Part shown: one piece after another, positions 9,126 through 18,600 of the stretch
Numbering within the stretch: the first letter of the stretch is position 1
Layout: every line of letters starts with the position of its first letter
Source: an uncultured Flavobacteriaceae bacterium
GTDB taxonomy: Bacteria > Bacteroidota > Bacteroidia > Flavobacteriales > Flavobacteriaceae
DNA length: 64,000 bases
Assembly (NCBI GenBank): GCA_943788695.1
Contig: CALSRG010000003.1
Coordinates: 104,001-168,000, forward strand
Direction of reading: 5' to 3'
Made by a program: the position numbers and the translations under genes
The notes under the pieces: model-generated
The model's database searches: none
What the model was told of the DNA's origin: nothing
The model's input: the letters and a program-made list of their open reading frames with translations, nothing else

Positions 9126-10344
9126 ATGACGTATCAGCAAACAATCAGTTGGTTATTTGCCCAACTTCCAAATTACCAACTTCAAGGCTCACGAGCCTTG
9201 TTTAAGAATTTGGATAATATCACAAAATTTTGTGACCATATTGGACATCCTCAAAATAATTATCCCTCCATACATGTTGCTGGTACTAACGGAAAGGGCT
9301 CTACTAGCCATATGTTGAGTTCCGTTATGCAAAATGCTGGATATAAGGTTGGACTTTATACCTCACCTCATCTTAAAGATTTCCGGGAACGAATAAGGAT
9401 CAATGGGACTCCGATTTCTGAGTCTGAAGTTATCGATTTTGTTGCGTGTTATTATGAGTATTTGAGCCATAATTCTTTATCCTTTTTTGAATTAACAGTA
9501 GCTATGGCATTTGAGTCATTTTCAAAACATAATGTAGACATCGCAGTCATTGAAGTAGGTTTGGGTGGTCGGTTAGATGCTACAAATATCATTTTACCAA
9601 TATTGTCAATTATAACAAACATTGGAATGGATCACTCAAACTTACTGGGGAATAATTTGACTGATATTGCTTTTGAAAAAGCTGGTATTATCAAACCAAG
9701 AATTCCTGTAGTTGTTGGACAATTTAACGATGAAACCAAGTCAGTTTTTTGAACATGTAGCGGCAAAACAAAAGGCTAAAATATATTTCGCATCTGATTT
9801 TAAGGGTACATTATATACATCAGACCTCAAAGGTCTCTACCAGCAATATAACGCACGAACTGTTTGTGCCGCTATCAATCAGCTTCAATCTTTGGGCTGG
9901 AAAGTTACAGAACAGAATCTTTCCGAGGGCTTGAAGTCGGTTGTTACAAACACAAACCTACTCGGTCGATGGCAAAATTTGTCAGTTGAGCCAGATATTT
10001 ATTGTGATGTAGCACACAATGCTGATGGTTTCAAAGTCCTATTTGAACATTTGAACACCGAGACTTTTAATCGATTATACATTGTTTTTGGTGTAATGAA
10101 AGACAAAGACTTGGATGCTATTTTGCCACTATTATCACCAAATGCAACTTACTTTTGCTGCGCGGCCGACAACAAGAGAGCACTTTCATCTCAAGATTTA
10201 TGCGATAAATTACTTGAAAAGGAGTTTAAAGCGATTTCATACGGTGCTGTTGAGTCTGCACTAAATGCGGCAAAGACAGTTGCAAACACTGATGATCTGA
10301 TTGTAATTTGTGGAAGTAATTTTGTAGTTTCAGAAATTATTTAG
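9126..10344 (+). CDS. folC: Bifunctional folylpolyglutamate synthase/dihydrofolate synthase, frameshifted near 9746
   Basis: It adds glutamate to dihydropteroate and folates in the cytoplasm, in the Mur-ligase fold family. The N-terminal part has the P-loop VAGTNGKGSTSHM (residues 51-63), IEVGLGGRLDATN and GMDHSNLLG. The C-terminal part has LGRWQNLS, DVAHNADGFKVL and VFGVMKDKD. The two halves lie in different frames; removing one T from the T6 run near 9745-9750 gives KSVFEHVAAKQ and one chain of about 405 residues. folC is normally essential, so the lesion is probably a sequencing error. The ATG begins 1 nt after the tonB stop codon. Confidence 0.85.
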
Positions 10345-10351
10345 AATATTA

Positions 10352-10382
10352 TTTGCTACTCCAATTTTTGAGTTTATATTTG
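10352..10382 (+). promoter_or_regulatory. Promoter of the tRNA-Val pair
   Basis: TTTG at 10352-10355, exactly 19 nt, then TATATTTG at 10375-10382: a full match to the Bacteroidetes sigma-A consensus. It lies 15 bp before the first tRNA. Confidence 0.8.
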
Positions 10383-10397
10383 CCGTCCAATAATTGA

Positions 10398-10475
10398 GGG
10401 CGCTTAGCTCAGTTGGTTCAGAGCACCTGGTTTACACCCAGGGGGTCGGGGGTTCGAATCCCTCAGCGCCCACCA
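10398..10475 (+). tRNA. tRNA-Val (anticodon TAC), CCA encoded
   Basis: A complete cloverleaf is visible: acceptor GGGCGCT/AGCGCCC, D-stem GCTC/GAGC, anticodon stem CCTGG/CCAGG around loop TTTACAC (anticodon TAC), T-loop TTCGAAT, discriminator A and an encoded CCA at 10473-10475. Confidence 0.95.
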
Positions 10476-10478
10476 AAA

Positions 10479-10502
10479 GAACCGCTTTTTAGCGGTTTTT
10501 TT
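10479..10502 (+). terminator. Rho-independent terminator-like hairpin after tRNA-Val(TAC)
   Basis: AACCGCT / AGCGGTT stem with a T4 loop, then a T7 run. It lies between the two tRNAs, so the second may depend on read-through or its own promoter. Confidence 0.75.
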
Positions 10503-10526
10503 ATTTTGATGGAGTGTTTCTTTCAT

Positions 10527-10601
10527 GGGTCATTAACTCAGTTGGTTCAGAGTGTTACCTTGACAGGGTAGAAGTCACTGGTTCGAATCCAGTATGACCC
10601 A
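10527..10601 (+). tRNA. tRNA-Val (anticodon GAC), CCA not encoded
   Basis: Acceptor GGGTCAT/ATGACCC, D-stem ACTC/GAGT, anticodon stem TTACC/GGTAG around loop TTGACAG (anticodon GAC), T-stem ACTGG/CCAGT with TTCGAAT, discriminator A. The following bases (CAAA) do not encode CCA. Confidence 0.93.
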
Positions 10602-10616
10602 CAAATTAACTTTTTT

Positions 10617-10644
10617 TAAAAGCCTCATTTTGAGGTTTTTTTTT
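10617..10644 (+). terminator. Rho-independent terminator after tRNA-Val(GAC)
   Basis: CCTCA / TGAGG stem with a TTT loop, flanked by A-rich and T9 runs. Confidence 0.7.
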
Positions 10645-10680
10645 GTACTTTTCACAGTATTAAAGTTTTAATTTAGGTTT

Positions 10681-12495
10681 ATGATATTCGATTTTAAAAA
10701 GCTCGTATTTGTTTTTTCAATTGCTTTATTGACTTCTTGTCAAAATGAACCCATTGGCGATTTAGCTCAAAATAATCAATTGGTGACAACTCCTTTTAAT
10801 GAGAATTTTGGAGAAGTTATAACAGGCAGTATTATTGGACATGTTGTTAATCAGTCAGGACAGCCTGTCAATGGTGCTCTTGTGCGAATCGGCGAAGAAA
10901 CTGTTACTACAGATGTAAATGGTGTATTCGTTTTACGTGATGTGTATATGAACGAGCGATTTGGCTATCTGACTGTGGAAAAGATGGGATTCATGAAAGG
11001 ATCACGGGCTTTCGTCCCCGTCACTGGGACAAATGAATTGAAAATTATGTTGTTGACAAGTAATGCTGTTGCGACCATAGCCTCTGGTCAAGCTGAAACT
11101 GTAACTTTACCTAATGGTGCGTCAGTGCTATTCGATGGTGATTTTTCTACAGATGCTGGCCTTGCTTATGATGGGATGGTTAATGTCAGTATGCATTACC
11201 TAAACCCCAATGACTTGGATATCATGACTCAAATGCCTGGCATGTTATACGCTCAAAATGCAATGAATCAAGAACAAGTATTGCAGACTTTTGGGATGAT
11301 GGCTGTTGAATTGACTGGTGCTTCTGGAGAAGTTATTCAGTTAGCAGAAGGCTCAACGGCTGAAATGAGTTTGCCAGTTGATGAAAACCTTCAAGCAGAC
11401 GCACCCTCCACTATAAAACTGTGGCATTTTGATGATGTTAATGGATATTGGATTGAAGAAGGTGAGGCTAATTTAATAAATGGTAGCTACGTTGGTTTAG
11501 TATCTCATTTTTCGTTTTGGAATTGTGACGTATCATTGGATGCGATTTCCCTGTGTGTTCTTGCTGCTGATAATCAAGGAAATCCTTTGAGCAATATGAA
11601 TGTAGTTTTAACCACTCCCGCAGGAAATATGAGCAGTGGTTATACCAATGCTGACGGCGAGGTTTGTGGTTATGTGCCAGGAAACACCATTTTGGAACTC
11701 TCTGTTTTGGATGCGTACAACTGCGAGTCAGCACCTTTGTACACCCAAAGTATTGGGCCTTTTATTGTTGATGCAACCACAAATGTTATTGTTCCAACTG
11801 GTAATTCACAAGTGGCTGAAACTGTAGTTGGTTTTTTCAACGACTGTAATGGTAATCCTGTAACTACAGGCTATGTTGGACTCAATTATCAAGGATTGGA
11901 GTACTATGCAACTGTTACTAATGGGGCTTTTGAAATTAGTCTGTTGAGATGTGATAATAACGTCACTTTTAATTTAAATGCTGTTGATTTTAGCAGCTTA
12001 CAATCCTCAGGTGAAATTAATTATACCTTTTCAACCTCGTATACAGATATCGGAGAAATTTCGGCCTGTAATGCAATAGCTGAATTCGCTTACTACCAAA
12101 TAGACGGTGGAAATGCATCCTATTTTGTACCTCCATTTAATGTAAATTTTGCCATTGGAACTCCAAATTCTTCCGGTTTTGATATTTTAACCATATACGG
12201 CTCAGATCAATCAGGTACTTCAGCTGATTGCTTATATATCTATTCTCATTTAGACCCGTCCTTGACAAATTTTCAAGGGGCATACAATGTGATTGATTGG
12301 GGATCGTCTTTACCAGGATTTATGCCTTTCGAATGTTTTGATGCCAGTCCAGTTAATAATAACATCATATTTAACCTTACTCATTTTGGTGGTGTTGGGG
12401 AATATGTCGATATAAATTATTCAGGAGATTATTTTGATAATGCAGGAAATCCTCACACGATAAATGGTATAATACATGTTTTAAGAGATGATTAA
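10681..12495 (+). CDS. Large lipoprotein with carboxypeptidase-regulatory-like domain
   Basis: A 604-residue protein with a lipoprotein signal peptide ending LLTSC (Cys20 would be lipidated). Residues about 50-115 form a carboxypeptidase-regulatory-like / CarboxypepD_reg beta-sandwich (GHVVNQSGQPVNGALVRIG, TTDVNGVFVLRDV). A second similar segment appears around 285-350 (LSNMNVVLTTPAGNMSSGYTNADGEVCGYVPG). The remainder is beta-rich with many Asn, Gly and Thr and scattered Cys, as in surface or periplasmic proteins. No enzyme motif is seen. It is convergent with murF, whose stop codon overlaps its end by 4 bp. Function is unknown; cell-envelope location is likely. Confidence 0.75.
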   Translation: MIFDFKKLVFVFSIALLTSCQNEPIGDLAQNNQLVTTPFNENFGEVITGSIIGHVVNQSGQPVNGALVRIGEETVTTDVNGVFVLRDVYMNERFGYLTVEKMGFMKGSRAFVPVTGTNELKIMLLTSNAVATIASGQAETVTLPNGASVLFDGDFSTDAGLAYDGMVNVSMHYLNPNDLDIMTQMPGMLYAQNAMNQEQVLQTFGMMAVELTGASGEVIQLAEGSTAEMSLPVDENLQADAPSTIKLWHFDDVNGYWIEEGEANLINGSYVGLVSHFSFWNCDVSLDAISLCVLAADNQGNPLSNMNVVLTTPAGNMSSGYTNADGEVCGYVPGNTILELSVLDAYNCESAPLYTQSIGPFIVDATTNVIVPTGNSQVAETVVGFFNDCNGNPVTTGYVGLNYQGLEYYATVTNGAFEISLLRCDNNVTFNLNAVDFSSLQSSGEINYTFSTSYTDIGEISACNAIAEFAYYQIDGGNASYFVPPFNVNFAIGTPNSSGFDILTIYGSDQSGTSADCLYIYSHLDPSLTNFQGAYNVIDWGSSLPGFMPFECFDASPVNNNIIFNLTHFGGVGEYVDINYSGDYFDNAGNPHTINGIIHVLRDD

Positions 12496-13766
12496 ATAAT
12501 TTCGAGGAGACGCTCTAGCGCCATTCCTCGCGAGCCTTTAATCAGAATTAAGGATTTCGAGAACGGTTGTTCTTGCAGTTGTTGTTTTACGCTGTCTACA
12601 GACTTGTGTTTGATTGCCTTTTTGGTTTGAGTTTCATAAAACCTTGGTCCCACCAGATAGATGTTACTGAGATTCATCGATTCAACAAGTGAAGCGATGC
12701 CTTGATGCTCAGAAGCACTAGAATCACCTAACTCGAGCATGTCACCTAAAACAACCACTTTCGAGCTGTTTTCTGTCTGAGATAAATGATCTAAAGCAGC
12801 ACGCATGCTAGTTGGATTGGCGTTATATGCATCGAGAATGACGGTGTTTTTACCCCTTCTGATTATTTGAGATCGGTTATTTCGTGATTCATAACCCTCT
12901 ATGGCCTTACAGATGTCAGCTGGTGGCACGTTGAAATAGGTTCCAACTGCAATGGCAATGGCTATATTGGTGAAGTTATAAGCACCTATGAGTTGACTTT
13001 TAGCAGTATGACCATCAAATTCAGCCACAACAGTAGTATTATTATTATTTGAATATGCAATGATACAATCATCATCGGGATTTAAGCCAAAGCGGTAGGT
13101 GTTGTCATAGCCTGTCAATTGGCTTAATTGGGTACTGTCGTTCGAATTGACAAAAATGGTTTTACGATGTTTTTTGAGATATTCATAAAGCTCAGATTTG
13201 CCTTGAATAACACCTTCGATACTGCCAAAACCCTCCAAATGGGCTTTTCCGAAATTTGTAATATAACCAAAGTTGGGTTCTGCCATTCTAGTAAGAAATG
13301 CGATTTCACCAATATGATTGGCTCCCATTTCTATAATGCCGATCTCAGTTGAAGCGTTCATAGTTAATAAAGTGAGTGGAACGCCAATGTGGTTATTGAG
13401 ATTGCCTTGAGTTGCGTTAGTTTTGAATTTTTTACGCAGCACGGCATAAAGCAATTCTTTGGTGGTGGTTTTACCATTACTTCCAGTGATACCAATAATC
13501 GGAATACCTAGATGTATTCTGTGATAATGGGCTAAATTTTGTAGTGTTTGAAGTGCATTGTTAACCAAAATACATTTCGGATGATCTTTAAATTCGTCTA
13601 CAATTGCGAAGGCGGCACCTTGCTCTATTGAAGATTCGGCATATTTGTTTCCATTGAAGTTGTCACCTTTTAACGCAAAGAACAGTCCGTTCTTAATCAC
13701 CTTGCGGCTATCTGTGAACACATATGGGTGAGACAGAAATAAACGGTGTAAGGCTTTTATATCCAT
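12492..13766 (-). CDS. murF: UDP-N-acetylmuramoyl-tripeptide--D-alanyl-D-alanine ligase
   Basis: It adds D-Ala-D-Ala to UDP-MurNAc-tripeptide in cytoplasmic peptidoglycan synthesis. The 424-residue chain contains the Mur-ligase P-loop GITGSNGKTTTKELL (about residues 92-106), GIIEMGANHIGEIAFLTRMA, NFGKAHLEGFGS and the C-terminal domain with ILDAYNANPTSMRAAL and VVLGDMLELG. The length is slightly short for the family, as in Bacteroidetes. It lies downstream of gldJ on the same strand, but a strong terminator-like hairpin separates them. Confidence 0.95.
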   Translation of the reverse strand: MDIKALHRLFLSHPYVFTDSRKVIKNGLFFALKGDNFNGNKYAESSIEQGAAFAIVDEFKDHPKCILVNNALQTLQNLAHYHRIHLGIPIIGITGSNGKTTTKELLYAVLRKKFKTNATQGNLNNHIGVPLTLLTMNASTEIGIIEMGANHIGEIAFLTRMAEPNFGYITNFGKAHLEGFGSIEGVIQGKSELYEYLKKHRKTIFVNSNDSTQLSQLTGYDNTYRFGLNPDDDCIIAYSNNNNTTVVAEFDGHTAKSQLIGAYNFTNIAIAIAVGTYFNVPPADICKAIEGYESRNNRSQIIRRGKNTVILDAYNANPTSMRAALDHLSQTENSSKVVVLGDMLELGDSSASEHQGIASLVESMNLSNIYLVGPRFYETQTKKAIKHKSVDSVKQQLQEQPFSKSLILIKGSRGMALERLLEII

Positions 13767-13780
13767 AATTTAAAAGTAAC

Positions 13781-13811
13781 AAAAAAAGTCTCAACAAGGT
13801 TGAGACTTTTT
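13781..13811 (-). terminator. Terminator of gldJ, between gldJ and murF
   Basis: GTCTCAAC (13788-13795) and GTTGAGAC (13799-13806) form an 8-bp stem with a 3-nt loop. On the minus strand it is followed by T7. It should limit gldJ transcription from entering murF. Confidence 0.75.
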
Positions 13812-13830
13812 GGAAATCAAATACAATGAA

Positions 13831-15492
13831 TCAATTTCTTCTCTTGCGCTTAGAGTCCGACTTTGGACCTACTCGAGACATGGCACAACGGAAACCGATA
13901 TAATCCGATGCCATTTCTTCAGGGAAATAGCGACGCTGCGCTGGATCAAGCCAATAGGCACGATCTCTCCAAGAGCCTCCTTTAAAAACACGTACTTTAT
14001 CATTAACCAATGAATTACGTGTGTCTGAATCGTCCCATTTCCGCTCCAATGAATCATTTACGATTTCAGCTCTATGCTCAGGAGCGTCATACATTTGACT
14101 TGTAGTTACTTTTTCATCTTGATCGGCATCGTTTGGATCAAAATCATTTGCAAAGCGCAATGAACGGTTATCTCCATCACGGAAATTTCGATTATCACTT
14201 TGACTGAATTGTGTTCTTAAATAGGTTTCATTTTCGTCTACAGGAACTTGAATAATTTCACCAGGTAAAACACGTGCTACTGTTTTACCATTGCTTAGGG
14301 TATCGTAGGCGACCTCTTCTGAAGATGCCACTTTAACAGATCCGTCTGCATTGATCGCATTTTTTGTATAAACATTACCCCTATAATAGTTAAAGTCACT
14401 AAACTCATCGTCAACAATGGGACGATAAACATCTGCGACCCATTCCGCAACATTTCCGGCCATGTCATAGAGTCCGTAGTCATTTGGTTGGTATGATCTT
14501 ACGGGAGCTGTAATGTCAGCACCATCGTCAGACCAGCCAGCAATACCGCCATAATCTCCTTTGCTTTGTTTGAAATTTGCTAATTGATCACCACGAAATT
14601 GGCGTTTTCCAGTTCGGGTATATTGTCCATCCCAAGGATATTTTTTTCTACCACGATAAACATTGTAATCTCTAAGATCAGACATCCCTAAAGCACCAAA
14701 TTCCCATTCCGTCTCAGTTGGTAATCGATAGGATGGTGAAAGAATTCCAGTTTCTCGAGATGCATAAATACCAGTTGAGTCTTTCTGATTTCTTTTGCCT
14801 TGCATAATCTCAGTGTTACCGCCATATGTTTGTGTTGGCACATTGAGATACGTTTGCGTACTGAAGGTTTGTCCGCTATTCACATCGGTTATTTTTGCAT
14901 CTTTTTTTAAGTAGCCTGAGGCTTCAAGGTTAGATTCGTTAACACGATCCGTTCGCCAATTTGCAAACTCAGTCGCTTGAATCCAACTGACACCCACAAC
15001 AGGATATTCGGCATAGGCAGGATGACGTAAATAGTTTTCAACCATTTCTTCATTAAAACCTAGAGGGCTTCGCCAAACCAATGTATCAGGAATAGCACCT
15101 TGATAAATATTTTTATAATTCGATTCGCTCGGCGGGAAAATACGTTTCAGCCAATCTAAATATTCTAAATACATCAAGTTGGTCACTTCACTTTCATCCA
15201 TGTAGAAGGATTGAACGTGCTGTTGATTTGGAGCGTTATTCCAATCATGCAATGGGTCATCTTGAACCCTGCCTTTGGTAAAGGTCCCTCCTTCAATAAA
15301 AACTAAGCCTGGGCCAGCATCTTGACCTTTGAAGTTGGTATTATACTGAAAGCCCCCTAATTTATCGTTGATTTTGAACCCAGTTGCTCTTGAAACATTA
15401 CCTGATCCAGATGAATTTTTACAGCTAACAAATGTTAGTGCAATCATTACCATTACTAGGTTTTTCATCGAAATATAATTTTTAATACGCAT
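13831..15492 (-). CDS. gldJ: Gliding motility lipoprotein GldJ
   Basis: A lipoprotein required for gliding and for stability of other Gld / T9SS components in Flavobacterium johnsoniae. The protein has a lipoprotein signal with Cys24 (FVSC) and a formylglycine-generating-enzyme-like (SUMF1) fold: GPGLVFIEGGTFTKGRVQDD, HVQSFYMDESEVTN, LPTETEWEFGALG, YDMAGNVAEWVADVY, and the C-terminal KGGSWRDRAYWLDPAQRRYF and IGFRCAMSRVG. The GldJ-specific acidic insert lies between the halves (about 390-490). The ATG at 15492 is preferred to the longer reading; an internal ATG at 15468 is also possible. It diverges from porU, a common flavobacterial arrangement. Confidence 0.93.
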   Translation of the reverse strand: MRIKNYISMKNLVMVMIALTFVSCKNSSGSGNVSRATGFKINDKLGGFQYNTNFKGQDAGPGLVFIEGGTFTKGRVQDDPLHDWNNAPNQQHVQSFYMDESEVTNLMYLEYLDWLKRIFPPSESNYKNIYQGAIPDTLVWRSPLGFNEEMVENYLRHPAYAEYPVVGVSWIQATEFANWRTDRVNESNLEASGYLKKDAKITDVNSGQTFSTQTYLNVPTQTYGGNTEIMQGKRNQKDSTGIYASRETGILSPSYRLPTETEWEFGALGMSDLRDYNVYRGRKKYPWDGQYTRTGKRQFRGDQLANFKQSKGDYGGIAGWSDDGADITAPVRSYQPNDYGLYDMAGNVAEWVADVYRPIVDDEFSDFNYYRGNVYTKNAINADGSVKVASSEEVAYDTLSNGKTVARVLPGEIIQVPVDENETYLRTQFSQSDNRNFRDGDNRSLRFANDFDPNDADQDEKVTTSQMYDAPEHRAEIVNDSLERKWDDSDTRNSLVNDKVRVFKGGSWRDRAYWLDPAQRRYFPEEMASDYIGFRCAMSRVGPKSDSKRKRRN

Positions 15493-15665
15493 GATATGCT
15501 CCTCTAATAAAACGAACTGCAATTTAATAATATTGACACATAAAACAACGATTTAAAAATAAAATCATTTTTTTAGTGTATCACCTTCTTGCTAACGCAA
15601 TGAAAAGGGATTTATTACATATCTTGCGGTTATACTAAGGCGCTACTTATTTGCGTTGTCTGTTT

Positions 15666-18600
15666 ATGCGGTCGATATATTTACTCATTGTTGTTTTTAT
15701 TTTTGAATTTACTTCTGCCCAAGAGCGCAATTTTGATATCAAATGGGGTAATTCGCAGACCTTTGATAATGGTATTTCCACGCATGTAATTCCAAGTTTT
15801 GATGCGGAGCATTTCAATTTTAATGGCGAGACTTTAACATTCGTAGCTCAGTGGCCAGAAAATGGGCAAATAGTCAAAAATTCGGCTAAATTGACTTCAG
15901 TCAAAACGATTCCAATGAGCAAGCAAGAATTGCTTGATCTTGATCCAGCCTTTATATCAAGTAACATTCGATTTAGTCTAAAATCGACCAATTCGAGGGG
16001 GGCTACAGCTGCTATGCTAGAGTTATCACCTATTTTAAAAACGGCGAATGGCTTTGAGAAAATTACTTCCTTCTCTGTGACTTATCAAAATACGCCGTTT
16101 AGAAATAGCAGCCTACGATCGGCAACAATTTATAATTCGATTCTCTCTCAAGGCGCATGGTATCAATTCGCTATTAACGAAAGTGGTATTTACCGATTGG
16201 ACAGAAATTTTCTTCAATCATTGGGTATTCCAGTTTCAGGGTTAAACCCTAATACCATTAAAATTTACGGTTATGGGGGTGATATGTTACCGTTGGAAAA
16301 TTTTGATGATACCCCTCTTGATCCTGTCGAAAATGCCATTAAAGTCATAGGTGCGGAGGATGGTGTTTTTGATACTGAGGATTATATTTTGTTTTATGGT
16401 CGTGGACAGAGGTATAATGAAGATAGTCGGACGCATATCAATGCCTATACAGATCAAACCATATATTATATTCAAGTTGGTGGAAGCAATGGTTTGCGTG
16501 TCAATCCACTTGTGGAACCCACTGATGCATCTGTTGAGATCCTGACCACATTTGTAGATTACCAATTTCACGAAGTTGATCAATATAATATTGCAAATCT
16601 AGGCAGACGTTGGTTCGGTGAACGTTTTGATTTTGAGTCACAACAAGAATTTTTATTTGATTTTCCAAATTTAATGTCTAATGAATTGGCTGAAATTCGA
16701 GTGGTAGCTGCCGCAACATCTGAGGTCAATACCAATCTTCAAATAGCGTTGAACGGTAGTCCATTGGGTCAAATTAATTTCTCAGGGAATAGTAGCCAAT
16801 CGAGCGCATTGGCTTCAGGTAGCGAGTTGAATACTCAGGCATCGCTTTCAAGCGAGGCGGTGACTGTTAATTTGAACTACAACAACAGTGGTAATCCAGC
16901 ATCAACTGGGTATTTAGATTTTATAAGTATTGCAGCAAAACGTGCGTTGACTTATGCAGATGAAACACTTTTTTTTAATTCGAAAAGCAGCACGCAAATT
17001 GATCAAGTGGTAACCTTGTCTTTAAGCAATTCTACCGACGTTAAGGCTGTTTGGGATGTTACAGAAATAGGTGCCATTGGTGAATTTGAAAATAATGACG
17101 CATTAGACAATATTGTCTTTAAGGTGGTTCAAGGTGATGACAAAGCATTTGTCACTCTCTCTGCAGAAGACTATTTAACCCCTCAGCAAACATCCTTATC
17201 TGCTGTGAGCAACCAAAACCTAAAAGGAACAATTTTTAACGATTCGTCGAATGGTTTGTCTGATATTGACTACTTGATCATTACCCGAGAGGATATGCGT
17301 TTTCAGGCCGAACGTTTAGCAGATATTCACCGCAACTATAATGACTTAAATGTTAAGGTGGTATTGTTAAAAGACATTTATAAAGAATTTAATACTGGAA
17401 ATCCAGACATCGCTGCGATAAGGAATTTTATAAAATATGTTTATGATAGGTTTTTTGATCCCAACAAACGATTGAAATACGTTTGTCTTTTTGGAGATGG
17501 TAGTTATGACTATAAGGATCGTATCAATAACAATACAATGGTTGTGCCCTCATGGTATTCGTATAATAGTTTCAATGTTGTAAATTCATTTGTATCCGAT
17601 GATTTTTATGGGATGATGGACATAGGAGAAGGCACTCTGGTTAATGCCGATAAATTGGATATTGCTACAGGTAGAATTTTGGCCGATTCTCCACAACGTG
17701 CGAAAATATTGGTAGATAAAATAGAATCATATTATAGTGAGGCAGCCTATGGGAATTGGAGAAATCAGGTGGTGGTGGTTTCCGATGATGTTGATGCTTC
17801 GTCAGAATTTGATTTGGAAAACACAACCAATATCATTGGTGATCTTATTGCTTCACAAAAACCTCAAATTAATGTCACAAAAATTCATGCTGATGCTTAT
17901 GTTCAAGAGTCGTCATCGGGAGGAGAACGCTATCCAGAGGTTAACAAGTCTCTTTTTGATGCCATTGAACTTGGCGCATTAGTGGTCAATTATTTTGGTC
18001 ACGGCGGTGAGGATGGTTTAGCAAGCGAACGCATTTTTGATATCCTCAATGTCAAAGAACTAAAGAATCAATGCAAGCTCAATTGCTTTGTTACAGTAAC
18101 CTGTGAGTACACAAAATTTGACAACCCTAATCGACCAACAGCAGGCGAATACTTATATTGGAACCCAGATGGTGGTGCTATTGCCATGTTGACCACAACA
18201 AGAAGAATTTTTCTGAATGTTGGTGTGCTTTTTAACGTTAAACTTCAGGATTATCTGTTCGGAATCAATGGCGCCCCAGAGAATATTTCCATGGCTGAAG
18301 CGTTGAGATTAACAAAATCCAATTCTAGTTTGAGCAATGTGAGCCAAAGGAGATTGGTATTTTTTATTGGTGATCCTGCCATGAAATTGGCACTTCCAAA
18401 ACCAGAAATAAAGTTGACGCATATCAATGGCAGTCCAATTGAAGGAAACTCGGAATTGCTTCGCGCTCTTGATCGAGCAACCTTAAAAGGTGCAGTCCTT
18501 GATGAGACAGGCAATTTGTTAACCAATTATAATGGAAACCTTACAGCAACTGTTTTTGATAAAAACATTAACCGTTCAACTTTAGGAAATGATGGCGTAA

